The notes beneath the pieces were generated by a model. It saw only the letters and a list, made by a program, of their open reading frames with translations. It made no database searches and was not told the DNA's origin. A stretch of DNA of 64,000 nucleotides from an uncultured Eubacteriales bacterium (GTDB taxonomy: Bacteria; Bacillota; Clostridia; Oscillospirales; Acutalibacteraceae), in assembly GCA_910584745.1 (NCBI GenBank), contig CAJUDG010000004.1, positions 186,001 to 250,000 of the forward strand. Direction: 5' to 3'. A program made the position numbers and the translations under genes. Below, in pieces: positions 6,597 to 15,476 of this stretch (within the stretch, counting starts at the first letter, position 1; each line of letters begins with the position of its first letter).

Positions 6597-8507
6597 TTAC
6601 TCCAACTCAAACGCCCCAGTATAAAGCTGATAATACTTCCCCCTCTGCGCGATCAGCTCCTCATGGGTCCCCCGCTCGATGATATGCCCAAGCTCCAGCA
6701 CCATGATGCTGTCAGAGTTCTGTACCGTACTCAAGCGGTGGGCGATGACGAAGACCGTGCGGCCCTGCATTAGGCCGTCCATGCCCTTTTGGACAAGGCG
6801 CTCGGTGCGGGTGTCGATGGAGGAGGTGGCCTCGTCCAGGACCATTACGGGCGGGTCGGCCACGGCGGCGCGGGCTATGCTGAGTAGCTGGCGCTGGCCC
6901 TGGGAGAGGCTGCCGCCGTCGCCGGTTAGTATGGTGTCATAGCCCTCGGGCAGGCGGCGGATGAAGCCGTCGGCGTTGGCGAGCTTCGCGGCGGCCTCCA
7001 CTTCCTCGTCGGTGGCGTCCAGCTTGCCGTATCTTATGTTGTCGCGGACTGTGCCGGTAAAGAGGTTCGTGTCCTGCAGCACCACGCCCAGGGACCGGCG
7101 CAGGTCGGGCTTTCGTATCTTGTTGATGTTTATGCCGTCATAGCGTATCTTGCCGTCGGCGATGTCGTAGAAGCGGTTGATGAGGTTCGTTATGGTGGTC
7201 TTGCCCGCGCCGGTAGCGCCCACGAAGGCTATCTTCTTGCCGGGCTGGGCGTCGATGTCGATGTTATGCAGCACCAGCTTCTCCTCGTTATAGCCGAAGT
7301 CCACGTCCAGCAGCTCCACCTCGCCGGTGAGCTTCTGGTATGTGACGGTGCCCTCCTCCTTATGGGGATGCTTCCAGGCCCACATGCCGGTGCGCTCGGG
7401 GGTCTCGGTGAGCACGCCGTTTACCTCTTTTGCGTTCACCAGGGTGACGTAGCCCTCGTCCTGCTCGGGCGTTTCGTCCATCATCTCGAAGATGCGCTCG
7501 GCGCCCGCCAGGGCCATGACCATCACGTTGAACTGCTGGGCTATCTGGCCAATGGGCATTGTGAAGCTTCTGCTAAGCTGTAAAAAGGCCGCTATGCCGC
7601 CAAGGGTCAGGCCGCCCACCCCGCCCAGGGCCAGCGCGCCGCCGGCTATGGCTATCAGGGCGTACTGCAAGTGCCCCAGGTTGTTCATCACCGGGCCCAT
7701 GATGTTCGCGAAGCTGTTGGCCCGGGCGCTGTCGCTCCTCAGCTGGTCGTTCAGCCTGTCAAAATCGGCCTTTGCGTGCTCCTCGTGGCAGAAGACCTTT
7801 ATGACCTTCTGGCCGGTGACCATCTCCTCGATATATCCGTTGATGGCCCCCAGGGACTTCTGCTGGCGCACGAAGTATTTGCCGGACATGCCGCCTATCT
7901 TGCCGGTGAGCACCAGCATAAGGGCCACTATCACCAGCACCAGGACCGTCAGGGGTATGCTCGTGCTGACCATGGCGATGAACACCGACACAAGGGTTAT
8001 CACGGTGTTAAACAGCTGGGGTATGCTCTGGGAGATGAGCATACGAAGGGTGTCCGTGTCGTTGGTGTACCGGCTCATGATGTCGCCGTGGGTATGGGTG
8101 TCGAAATACTTTATGGGCAGGCGCTGCATACGCGAGAACAGGTCGTCACGTATGTCCTTGAGTATCCCCTGTGAGACGTTCACCATCAGCCAGTTGGAGG
8201 TGAAGGTGGTGACGACGCCCGCAAGGTATATCAGCGCCATTGTGCCCAGGGCCCTTAAGAGCCCTGTAAACACCGGGTTCTCCATACCCAGCAGCGGGGT
8301 GATATAGTCGTCGATGAGGGTCTCAAGGAACATGGAGCCCATGACCCCGGCAAGGGCGCTGACGAGTATGCACACGAGCACTATGGCAAGGCGTATTCTG
8401 TTGGGCAGGTCCATATAGCTCAGAAGCCTTTTTATGGTCTTCCCCTGGTTCTTCGGTTTCGGCCTGTCCTTGGCGTAGGCCGCGCCCATTGGTCCTCTAG
8501 GAGGCAT
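6597..8507 (-). CDS. ABC exporter half-transporter (membrane plus ATPase domain), second subunit
   Basis: 636 aa from the ATG at 8507, which has AAGGAG 9 nt upstream; a longer frame from 8537 lacks a site. An exporter-type six-helix membrane domain (about 30-330) precedes a nucleotide-binding domain with Walker A GATGAGKTT, signature LSQGQRQL, Walker B VMVLDEATSS and the H-loop. This is the MsbA/MdlB/YheH-like class. It overlaps the partner gene by 11 bp, and the two probably form a heterodimer. The MarR gene upstream suggests drug or toxic-compound export, but the substrate is not readable. Confidence 0.9.
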   Translation of the reverse strand: MPPRGPMGAAYAKDRPKPKNQGKTIKRLLSYMDLPNRIRLAIVLVCILVSALAGVMGSMFLETLIDDYITPLLGMENPVFTGLLRALGTMALIYLAGVVTTFTSNWLMVNVSQGILKDIRDDLFSRMQRLPIKYFDTHTHGDIMSRYTNDTDTLRMLISQSIPQLFNTVITLVSVFIAMVSTSIPLTVLVLVIVALMLVLTGKIGGMSGKYFVRQQKSLGAINGYIEEMVTGQKVIKVFCHEEHAKADFDRLNDQLRSDSARANSFANIMGPVMNNLGHLQYALIAIAGGALALGGVGGLTLGGIAAFLQLSRSFTMPIGQIAQQFNVMVMALAGAERIFEMMDETPEQDEGYVTLVNAKEVNGVLTETPERTGMWAWKHPHKEEGTVTYQKLTGEVELLDVDFGYNEEKLVLHNIDIDAQPGKKIAFVGATGAGKTTITNLINRFYDIADGKIRYDGININKIRKPDLRRSLGVVLQDTNLFTGTVRDNIRYGKLDATDEEVEAAAKLANADGFIRRLPEGYDTILTGDGGSLSQGQRQLLSIARAAVADPPVMVLDEATSSIDTRTERLVQKGMDGLMQGRTVFVIAHRLSTVQNSDSIMVLELGHIIERGTHEELIAQRGKYYQLYTGAFELE

Positions 8508-10248
8508 TCGCGGTCTCTCCTTTCTGCTGGGATTCATAGACCTCCCGATAGATCGGGCTGGTCTTTAAGAGCTCCTCATGGGTGCCGATGTCGGCAATCC
8601 TGCCGCCGTCCAGCACGATTATCTGGTCAGCGTCCTGGACGGAGCTGACCCGCTGGGCTATTATCAGCTTGGTGGTGTCGGGTATCTCGTTCTTGAAGGC
8701 GTCACGTATCAGCGCGTCGGTATGGGTGTCCACGGCGCTGGTGGAGTCGTCGAGGATGAGTATCTTGGGCTTTTTAAGGAGCGCCCTAGCGATGCACAAT
8801 CTTTGCTTCTGCCCGCCGGAGACGTTGGTGCCCCCCTGCTCTATGTAGGTGTCATAGCCCTCGGGGAACTCCCTTATAAAGCCGTCGGCCTGGGCTAATT
8901 TACACACCCGCTCGATGTCCTCGTCAGTGGCGTTCTCGTCGCCCCATCTTAAATTGTCCTTGATGGTGCCGGAGAACAGCTCGTTCTTTTGCAGGACCAT
9001 TGCGACCTCTTCTCTAAGGGCCGTGACGTTATAGTCCCGCACATCCTCGCCGCCCACTAACACCTGGCCGCTTACCACGTCGTAGAGCCGGGGGATGAGC
9101 TGCACAAGGCTGGACTTGCCGCTGCCGGTGCCGCCAAGTATGCCAACGGTCTGGCCGGACTTGATGTCCAGGTTTATGCCGGAAAGGCAGGCGCGGCCCG
9201 AGCGCTTGTAGTTGAACTCCACGTCCCTGAACTGTATGGAGCCGTCCTTTACGATGGTCAGGTCCTTCTCGCCGTTTACTATATCGCTCTGCTCGTCCAG
9301 GATCTCCACCACGCGGGTGGCCGAGGCCCGGGACATGGTGCCCATCACCAGTATCATGGTCAGCATCATCAGGGACATGAGCACCTGCATGGCATAGCTC
9401 ATCATGCTCATGAGCTGGCCGGTGGTCATTGAGCCGGGGGCCCCGGCCCCGGAGCCCACTATGAGCTTTGCGCCGAACCAGGATATCAGAAGGATCACCG
9501 CGTACATGCAGAACTGCATCAGAGGCGAGTTGAAGGCCAGTATCTTCTCGGCCAGGGCCGAGTCACGGCGGAGCTTTTCAGAGGAGTCCACAAACTTTTC
9601 GGTCTCGTAGTCCTCCCTGACGAAAGCCTTTACGACCCTTATACCCCTGAGGTTCTCCTGGACCACGGTGTTCATGCGGTCATAGTGCTTGAACATGCGG
9701 GTAAAGGCGGGGTGAGCCTTCATGGAGATGAACCCGAGGCCCGCGCCCAGAATGGGTATGACAGCCAGGAACAGCAGGGCCAGCCGCGCGTTTACCAAAA
9801 ACGCCATCACCATTGAGAAGATAAGGGTGGAGGGGGCCCGCACGGCAATGCGTATGAGCATCTGGAAGGTATTCTGAAGGTTCGTCACGTCGGTGGTAAG
9901 CCGGGTGACGATGCTGCCGGTGGAAAACTTGTCGATGTTTGAGAAGGAATACTTCTGCACGGCGTAATACATGTCCTGCCGGAGGTTTCTGGCAAAGCCC
10001 GTTGAGGCCCTTGCCCCGAAGAAGCCCGACAGCACGCCGAAGGCCATGGATACGAGGGCGCAGAGCACCAGCAGCAGGCCGGTCTTCCAGATGGCGCCCA
10101 TGTCCCCGGCGTTTATGCCGCGGTCAATGAGGAATGCCATGAGCACCGGGATTATCACCTCCATCACCACCTCCATGGCGGCGGTGACGGGGGTCAGCAC
10201 CGTGTCCCGTTTGTATTCCCGTATGGCGCGGGAGAGCTTGCGAATCAT
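8497..10248 (-). CDS. ABC exporter half-transporter, first subunit
   Basis: 583 aa. A six-helix ABC membrane domain (about 15-300) is followed by an ATPase domain with Walker A GGTGSGKSS, signature VSGGQKQR and Walker B ILILDDSTSA. The residue after Walker B is Asp rather than Glu (LDDS), so this subunit probably holds the degenerate catalytic site, as in heterodimeric exporters such as TM287/288 or BmrCD, while the downstream subunit keeps LDEA. It lies 42 bp after the marR gene in one operon. Confidence 0.9.
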   Translation of the reverse strand: MIRKLSRAIREYKRDTVLTPVTAAMEVVMEVIIPVLMAFLIDRGINAGDMGAIWKTGLLLVLCALVSMAFGVLSGFFGARASTGFARNLRQDMYYAVQKYSFSNIDKFSTGSIVTRLTTDVTNLQNTFQMLIRIAVRAPSTLIFSMVMAFLVNARLALLFLAVIPILGAGLGFISMKAHPAFTRMFKHYDRMNTVVQENLRGIRVVKAFVREDYETEKFVDSSEKLRRDSALAEKILAFNSPLMQFCMYAVILLISWFGAKLIVGSGAGAPGSMTTGQLMSMMSYAMQVLMSLMMLTMILVMGTMSRASATRVVEILDEQSDIVNGEKDLTIVKDGSIQFRDVEFNYKRSGRACLSGINLDIKSGQTVGILGGTGSGKSSLVQLIPRLYDVVSGQVLVGGEDVRDYNVTALREEVAMVLQKNELFSGTIKDNLRWGDENATDEDIERVCKLAQADGFIREFPEGYDTYIEQGGTNVSGGQKQRLCIARALLKKPKILILDDSTSAVDTHTDALIRDAFKNEIPDTTKLIIAQRVSSVQDADQIIVLDGGRIADIGTHEELLKTSPIYREVYESQQKGETANAS

Positions 10249-10290
10249 TTGCGGTATCAGTCCTTTCGTAAATATTTGTGGCTGTAATGG

Positions 10291-10758
10291 TCAGTCCTCA
10301 AGGGACCTGCGTATCTTTTCACAGAGCCCGATGAAAACGTCCTTCTCCTGTGGCGTCAGCCCCGAGGAGAGCTTTGCCTCTATGGCGGCGATGGTCTGCT
10401 GGAACTTTTCCTGGCGGGCGACGGCCTTCTCCGTGAGCTCTATCTTCTTGAGCCGCGCATCCCAGGACACCGGGCTGCGGGTTATCATTCCGTCCTTCTC
10501 CATGGCCTGCAGGATCCCGGTCATGGTGGAGCGGCGCACGGAGAACTGCTGCTGCAGGTCCCGCTGAAAGATATCCTGGTCCCGGTTGTCATACAGAAAG
10601 CCGATAAGCCAGCCGTACACCCCGGCGCCCGAGTGCCCGCCGTCCTCGCCCACATACTGATGGGTGAGCCAGCGTATCATATGCGACAGCCCGTTTATCT
10701 GAAACCCGACCTCGTCCCGGTGCTCCATCCGGTGCAGCTTGCCGCAGTCTTTTCCCAT
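10291..10758 (-). CDS. MarR-family transcriptional regulator
   Basis: 155 aa with AGGAGGG upstream of the ATG. The winged helix is seen in FQRDLQQQFSVRRSTMTGILQAMEKDGMITRSPVSWDARLKKIELTEKA, shown here by its parts: the helix SVRRSTMTGIL and the wing DARLKKIELT. It leads the operon of the ABC exporter. Inverted and direct AACAGT/ACTGTT repeats lie between its promoter and start codon, so autorepression relieved by an exported compound is inferred. Confidence 0.88.
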   Translation of the reverse strand: MGKDCGKLHRMEHRDEVGFQINGLSHMIRWLTHQYVGEDGGHSGAGVYGWLIGFLYDNRDQDIFQRDLQQQFSVRRSTMTGILQAMEKDGMITRSPVSWDARLKKIELTEKAVARQEKFQQTIAAIEAKLSSGLTPQEKDVFIGLCEKIRRSLED

Positions 10759-10792
10759 CTGTAGTCCCTCCTTCCTTTTCCGATAGTTACCG

Positions 10793-10869
10793 AACAGTTA
10801 GATGATGTACTGTTAGGAATCGAACTGTTAGGATGTTAACATTATAACTCCGATTTTTGGGGTTGTCAA
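10793..10869 (-). promoter_or_regulatory. Promoter and repeated operator of the marR-ABC operon
   Basis: On the minus strand TTGACA (10869-10864), 17 bp, TATAAT (10846-10841). Downstream lie AACAGT (10793-10798) and ACTGTT (10809-10814) as an inverted pair, plus a third CTAACAGTT-type copy at 10823-10833. These are plausible MarR sites placed to block initiation or elongation. Confidence 0.65.
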
Positions 10870-11002
10870 GGGGGAAATTTGGGATTTTTTGGGGTGCTTT
10901 TGGTTTACTTTTGGGGCGGGGTGTGGTATGGTATATTCGCGAGACAGTAAATAACTTTTGAGTTGTTTGTGCGGAAATTTTCAGCGAAGGGAAGTATGAG
11001 GT

Positions 11003-12094
11003 ATGAAAAAAGCTATAGCGCTGCTGCTGGCGGCGGTCATGCTGCTGGGGCTTGCCGGGTGCGGCAACAGCGGGGAATCGGGGAGCTTGGCCCCGGAGAG
11101 TTCGGCGCCGCAGGAGAGCGCAGCGGCTGAGGAGACGCCAATACCCGAGCCCACCGAAGAACCTGCGCCTACGCCGGAGCCGGTACAGGATCAGGTATTT
11201 GCCCCCGCGCATGGGCTTATTGTGGCCGAGGCGGAGGTGGACCCGGATACATACATTGCCGATTCATATACAGTGTACTGCATCGACCCGAACAGCGGAG
11301 AGGTGAACACTGTGGCTAGGTTTCAAGTGCCTGAGTGTCCGGAGCCAGGGTTCTATTATAGTATCTCTCTGGACGGTGCTTGGGACGCAAATTTGGACAT
11401 ACAAAGGCATATCTTTTCTGACGACTACGGCAAGCTATGCGCGGCCAAGGTTGCGCACGGCACAGGCGAAATGTTTGCAGGATGGATTGATACCGCCGGA
11501 AACTTTTTTGACGTGACGGAGGCCCTGGGGATGGAGCATCAGGACAACTCTGAGACTCCGCTCCTGTTCGTGCCCCATGGCTTTGTTGGGCCGTATTATG
11601 GATTTACACAGCAATTTATAGACACACTGAACTATAACTACAATTATGTTCCTGTGGATAATCCTGTCCCCAGCGAGATTCAAGAGGGAAAGATAACTTT
11701 GGTGGGGAAGCCATATGGAGAGAACGGCGGGCTTCTGGGGGATGAATACATGCCAAAATATTTTCCGACAGACGTTACCTCTTGGATTGACGGGCAGCGG
11801 TGCATAGTCGATGCGCACCCCGGCGCTGGCGCCCCAGATACCAGCGTTATTGTGGATGCTTCGGCCGGTACGGAAGCAGAGTATATCCCAGGCGGCGACA
11901 CGGAGAATTCCAATGGTGTGATAAGCCCTGACGGCACTGAAATAGCCTATACATCAAGGCCTTTGGCCTATGGCTCGGCCACCGGCATTTACATTATCCC
12001 GGTGGATGGTGGAGACCCGGTGAAGGTTGACATCAAAGACGCGCCTTTTGAACTGGGGATCGCAGGGCCCTGCGTACTTATCGACTGGCAGTAA
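11003..12094 (+). CDS. Lipoprotein, probable beta-propeller (PD40/TolB-like)
   Basis: 363 aa. The signal peptide ends in LAGC (Cys20). A linker (about 21-65) rich in Glu, Pro and Ala follows; its first 30 residues almost match those of the lipoprotein at 5578. The body shows propeller-like segments (YTVYCIDPNSGEV, SPDGTEIAYTSR, GIYIIPVDGGDP), typical of PD40 repeats that read as an extracellular sensor or binding scaffold. It stands alone between the MarR promoter region and a terminator. Function unknown. Confidence 0.7.
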   Translation: MKKAIALLLAAVMLLGLAGCGNSGESGSLAPESSAPQESAAAEETPIPEPTEEPAPTPEPVQDQVFAPAHGLIVAEAEVDPDTYIADSYTVYCIDPNSGEVNTVARFQVPECPEPGFYYSISLDGAWDANLDIQRHIFSDDYGKLCAAKVAHGTGEMFAGWIDTAGNFFDVTEALGMEHQDNSETPLLFVPHGFVGPYYGFTQQFIDTLNYNYNYVPVDNPVPSEIQEGKITLVGKPYGENGGLLGDEYMPKYFPTDVTSWIDGQRCIVDAHPGAGAPDTSVIVDASAGTEAEYIPGGDTENSNGVISPDGTEIAYTSRPLAYGSATGIYIIPVDGGDPVKVDIKDAPFELGIAGPCVLIDWQ

Positions 12095-12097
12095 ACA

Positions 12098-12127
12098 GAG
12101 AGGGAGCCTTACGAAGGCTCCCTCTTT
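12098..12127. terminator. Bidirectional terminator after lipoprotein gene
   Basis: AGAGGGAGCCTT and AAGGCTCCCTCT form the stem, followed by TTTT. The GGGAGCC stem core is the same as in the terminators at 5202 and 6553. Confidence 0.85.
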
Positions 12128-12142
12128 TCACATATGTATCTG

Positions 12143-12925
12143 TCATTCCAGCGCCATCCGCACACATCCCTCAATAAAATCATTCCGCTTGCCCTTAAAA
12201 TCCACATTCCCCCAAGCCCACGGCGGGCTCTCCGGCGACAGCGGGTGCTTGTCCGAGGCCATCAGCGCCACGGCGGAGCTCATGCCGAAATAGCTGCATA
12301 CGCTGACAATGGCCGAGGCCTCCATGTCCACGCCGGAAAAGCCCCTTTGCCGCCAGAGGGCTTCCTTATAGTATGTCTGGCGGTAGGGCGCGTCGGTGGT
12401 GACGGTGTCGCGGCGCTTGACGGCGAAGCCGCGCACGGAGAGGAAGTCCGCAATGTGCCCTTCGGGCCAGGGGCTTTTGGGCACGGCGTATTCCTGCCCC
12501 GCGGAGTAGTGGTGGGAGGTGCCCTCCTCGATGAGCAGGCGCTCCGGCAGCAGCACGTCGCAGACCTCTATATCCTCCCCAAAGGCTCCGCAGAGCCCGA
12601 CTACAAGCAGCTCCTCCACCCCCAGGGCGTGGACCGTCTCCACACAGCACCCGGCCTGGGGCGCGCCCCGGCCGCCATCGAAGAAGCAGACGTTCTCATG
12701 GTCCTCGACGGTATAGACGGGGCTGTGGGCGATGAAGCCCGGAAGCTCCTCCATGATAAGGCGGGTCTTAAAGCGCTCCAGAAGCACCGGCAGGCCCCGG
12801 CCCAGGCAGAAGGCCACCCCGCGCCTTGGCAGGGGGCGCACGCCGGTGGTGACGTGCTTGCTCTCCGCGTGCTGCTTGGCGGTGAATATGGGGGACGTGT
12901 TGTCATCCTCGAAGAACCATTGCAT
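12143..12925 (-). CDS. Nucleoside phosphorylase (PNP/UDP family)
   Basis: 260 aa. The family signature is clear: VVGLCGAFG for phosphate and ribose contacts and GVDMEASAIVSV, whose Met-Glu binds the ribose. It should cleave purine nucleosides or uridine with phosphate to base and ribose-1-phosphate in the cytoplasm; the exact base preference cannot be read, though the overall form resembles uridine phosphorylase-like members. It lies 15 bp after the RHH gene and is probably cotranscribed with it. Confidence 0.85.
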   Translation of the reverse strand: MQWFFEDDNTSPIFTAKQHAESKHVTTGVRPLPRRGVAFCLGRGLPVLLERFKTRLIMEELPGFIAHSPVYTVEDHENVCFFDGGRGAPQAGCCVETVHALGVEELLVVGLCGAFGEDIEVCDVLLPERLLIEEGTSHHYSAGQEYAVPKSPWPEGHIADFLSVRGFAVKRRDTVTTDAPYRQTYYKEALWRQRGFSGVDMEASAIVSVCSYFGMSSAVALMASDKHPLSPESPPWAWGNVDFKGKRNDFIEGCVRMALE

Positions 12926-12940
12926 AGTTTGCGCTCCTTT

Positions 12941-13354
12941 TTATAGATTATAGTGCTCCCGCACCTCCGGCGAGCAGGAGACCTTGCCCCGGATGCTTAT
13001 CTCGCTTATGGCGGCGAAGACCTTTTCGGCGGGGATATTGGGGTCGACGGACAGCACGCCGTAGCCGCTGATGCTCCTGGGCTTGCCGGAGCGCAGTATC
13101 TCGTCCACCTCCGGCTCCGTGAGCCTTGACACGCCCATGAACCAGTAGCCGCCGGTAAGCTTTTTGCCGCTCTCCTCAGAGGCCCGCTGTATGTTTGCCT
13201 CATTCCGGGCTATGGCCTCGCGCAGGGCCTGGTTTATGAAGTCGCTGCGGTTGAAATAGTGGCCGTTGTCTATCAGCAGGTCGATGGCGGCCAGGGTGGT
13301 GGTGTTGATGTTGACGGAGACCTTCTCCGTAAGATTGCCGGTATTGGTGGTCAT
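12941..13354 (-). CDS. Ribbon-helix-helix (CopG-type) regulator with C-terminal extension
   Basis: 137 aa. The N-terminal RHH unit (about 8-50) has strand EKVSVNINTT and helices TLAAIDLLIDNG and NRSDFINQALREAI. Residues 65-137 form an uncharacterised domain (GYWFMGVSRLTEPEVDEIL...). A 42-bp perfect palindrome covers its promoter, so autoregulation is likely. AGGGGAGG lies upstream of the ATG. It sits where Bacillus has abrB, just after rsmI. The paired phosphorylase gene may be its target; a toxin partner is not seen. Confidence 0.8.
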   Translation of the reverse strand: MTTNTGNLTEKVSVNINTTTLAAIDLLIDNGHYFNRSDFINQALREAIARNEANIQRASEESGKKLTGGYWFMGVSRLTEPEVDEILRSGKPRSISGYGVLSVDPNIPAEKVFAAISEISIRGKVSCSPEVREHYNL

Positions 13355-13374
13355 TTTGCTTTCCTCCCCTTACA

Positions 13375-13437
13375 GGTATTATATATATGCTCTGGATGGA
13401 GCATATATATAATACCATGCCTGAGAGGGCCTGTCAA
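13375..13437 (-). promoter_or_regulatory. Promoter embedded in a 42-bp perfect palindrome
   Basis: GGTATTATATATATGCTC (13375-13392) and its exact complement (13399-13416) flank TGGATG. On the minus strand TTGACA (13437-13432), 17 bp, TATTAT lies with its -10 inside the distal arm, so RNA would start in the palindrome. The -35 hexamer contains the stop codon of rsmI. An RHH dimer-of-dimers bound here would shut the promoter. Confidence 0.75.
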
Positions 13438-14282
13438 GAGTTTTCTTCCGTCAGGGCCCGATAAATCTCCGCCTTGCGCAGGCCCGTGGTTTTTGCGGCC
13501 TGCTTTGCGGCCTCAGAGGGAGGCAGACCCTCCTCCAAAAGCTCCCGGGCCACGCTTACGGCGTCCTCAAGGGTATAGGCCGGCTCATCCAGCCCGGGCT
13601 CCTCCGCCCCGGCTATCACCAGCACATACTCCCCCCGGGGCTCTTTCTCCCGATAGTGGGCGGCGGCCTCCCCGAGGGTTGTGCGCCAGACCTCCTCGTG
13701 GACCTTCGTCAGCTCCCGGACCACGGATATTTTCCTGTCCCCGCCAAATAGCTTCTCAAAGTCCGAAAGGGTCCGGCGCAGCTTATGGGGGGCCTCATAG
13801 AAGACCATGGTGCGGGTCTCGCGCTCCACCTGCTCCAGGTGCCTGCGGCGGCTGCGCTTGTTCACGGACAGAAAGCCCTCGAAGGTGAACCGCCCGGTGG
13901 GCAGGCCGCTGACCGCCAGGGCGGATATGGCGGCGGTGGGGCCGGGCACCACATAGACCGGGATATCCTCCCGGGCGCAGGCGGCTATAAGTGTCTCGCC
14001 GGGGTCAGATATGGCAGGCATCCCCGCGTCGGAGACTAAAGCGCAGGTCTCCCCGGCCCGAAGGCGGGCAAGGATAGTCTCGCCCCGGCTCAGCTTATTG
14101 TGCTCGAAGTAGCTTATAAGGGGCTTATGGATCCCAAAGCGGTTCAAAAGCCCCATAGTCACCCGTGTGTCCTCGGCGGCGATGAAGTCAGCCTCAGAGA
14201 GGGTCTCCCGGGCCCTGGGGGAGAAATCTCCCAGATTCCCGATGGGTGTGCCAACGATATAAAGTGCGCCTTTTTCAAGCAT
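13434..14282 (-). CDS. rsmI: 16S rRNA (cytidine1402-2'-O)-methyltransferase
   Basis: 282 aa, a full-length member of the tetrapyrrole-methylase-fold family. N-terminal GALYIVGTPIGNLGD, AAEDTRVT and the SDAGMPAISDPG loop are typical of RsmI. It methylates the ribose of C1402 in the 16S decoding centre. It overlaps trmN6 by 8 bp, the same order as yabB-yabC in Bacillus. Confidence 0.95.
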   Translation of the reverse strand: MLEKGALYIVGTPIGNLGDFSPRARETLSEADFIAAEDTRVTMGLLNRFGIHKPLISYFEHNKLSRGETILARLRAGETCALVSDAGMPAISDPGETLIAACAREDIPVYVVPGPTAAISALAVSGLPTGRFTFEGFLSVNKRSRRRHLEQVERETRTMVFYEAPHKLRRTLSDFEKLFGGDRKISVVRELTKVHEEVWRTTLGEAAAHYREKEPRGEYVLVIAGAEEPGLDEPAYTLEDAVSVARELLEEGLPPSEAAKQAAKTTGLRKAEIYRALTEENS

Positions 14283-15024
14283 TGGAGGGCTCCTTTCGGT
14301 TGCTTTCTAGGTAGTCGCCATATATGCGCTCCATTTCCCGGGAATAGCTCCCTGACCCGTCGGTGAGCATCAGAGTCTCCTCTACGGCAAGCCCCGCGCC
14401 GCCGCCCTTCCTGCACTCCAGCAGGAACAGGTACGGCTCCTTCCCGGGCCGCTGCTGCACAAGGCGCAGGCGCTTTGGCTCCAGGCCCCGGTCGTGGAAA
14501 AGGCAGACGGCCTCTATGAGCCGGACAGATGGCAGGCAGATACAGAGCCTGCCTCCGTGGCGCAGGGAGTAAAACGCGGCCCCCGCCAGGTCCGAGAGCT
14601 GGAAGCTTTGGCTGTGCCGGGCAAGGCCTCTTCCGGGGTCCCGGCTGACGGCCCCAGTGCCCGGGGCGAAGTAGGGCGGGTTGCTGGCCATAAGGTCCAG
14701 GGACTGGTGGGGCAGCAGGGACTTATAGTCCCGGATATCCCCCAAGACCGGGGCAATGCGCCCCTCCATGCCGTTGTCCCTGACGGAGGCATCCATAAGC
14801 TCCACCGCGTCCTTTTGCACCTCCAGGGCCAGGACGGACCCGGGCCGCCCCCTATGGCACCATAAGAGCGGTATCACCCCGCAGCCGCTGCCCAGGTCCG
14901 CGCAGCGGGCGTTTGCCTTCGGCAGGGAGAAGTCCGCCAGCAGCAGCGTGTCCGTACTGAAGCCGTGAGAGGGGCTTACCAGCACCCGCAGGCCCTGGCC
15001 AAGGGGTTCCCAGTGGCGTTCCAT
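14275..15024 (-). CDS. tRNA1(Val) (adenine37-N6)-methyltransferase-like protein
   Basis: 249 aa. It has the SAM-binding motif CADLGSGCGVIPLL (about 43-56) and the catalytic NPPY motif in LMASNPPYFAPG (about 115), as in the TrmN6/YfiC/YabB family of N6-adenine methylases. It directly precedes rsmI, as yabB does in Bacillus. Substrate is assigned by family only. Confidence 0.85.
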   Translation of the reverse strand: MERHWEPLGQGLRVLVSPSHGFSTDTLLLADFSLPKANARCADLGSGCGVIPLLWCHRGRPGSVLALEVQKDAVELMDASVRDNGMEGRIAPVLGDIRDYKSLLPHQSLDLMASNPPYFAPGTGAVSRDPGRGLARHSQSFQLSDLAGAAFYSLRHGGRLCICLPSVRLIEAVCLFHDRGLEPKRLRLVQQRPGKEPYLFLLECRKGGGAGLAVEETLMLTDGSGSYSREMERIYGDYLESNRKEPSNA

Positions 15025-15050
15025 ATATGGGCTCCTTTCGGTAATATCAC

Positions 15051-15089
15051 AAAAAAGCGAAGCCCATGATCTTCAGGCTTCGCTTTTTC
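15051..15089. terminator. Bidirectional terminator between ferredoxin and trmN6
   Basis: AAAAAGCGAAGCC and GGCTTCGCTTTTT flank an 11-nt loop, with A/T tails on both strands. It ends the ferredoxin transcript before trmN6, so trmN6-rsmI needs its own promoter or readthrough. Confidence 0.85.
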
Positions 15090-15132
15090 TTGGTATGCGT
15101 TGCAGTTAACACGAACTGTGTTAAACTGCCGC

Positions 15133-15393
<261 letters not shown>

Positions 15394-15418
15394 TTAGAAG
15401 TATTTTTTGGCCTTCGGC

Positions 15419-15451
15419 AAGGTCGTGGGGCGCCGCCCCACACCCTGCAAG
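15419..15451 (-). repeat. Intergenic palindromic repeat (REP-like), copy A
   Basis: Read on the minus strand, CTTGCAGGGTGTGGGG, CGGCG, CCCCACGACCTT. It matches 23399-23431 at all but a few positions, the GTGGGG/CCCCAC stem being kept. It lies between ricT and ferredoxin. Confidence 0.7.
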
Positions 15452-15476
15452 CGTAAGGCCCGCTTGATCGGCCTCG

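Noticed and set aside
6679..10567. Many plus-strand ORFs opposite the ABC exporter and marR genes
   Set aside because: They are frame shadows of GC-rich genes with strong domain evidence on the minus strand.
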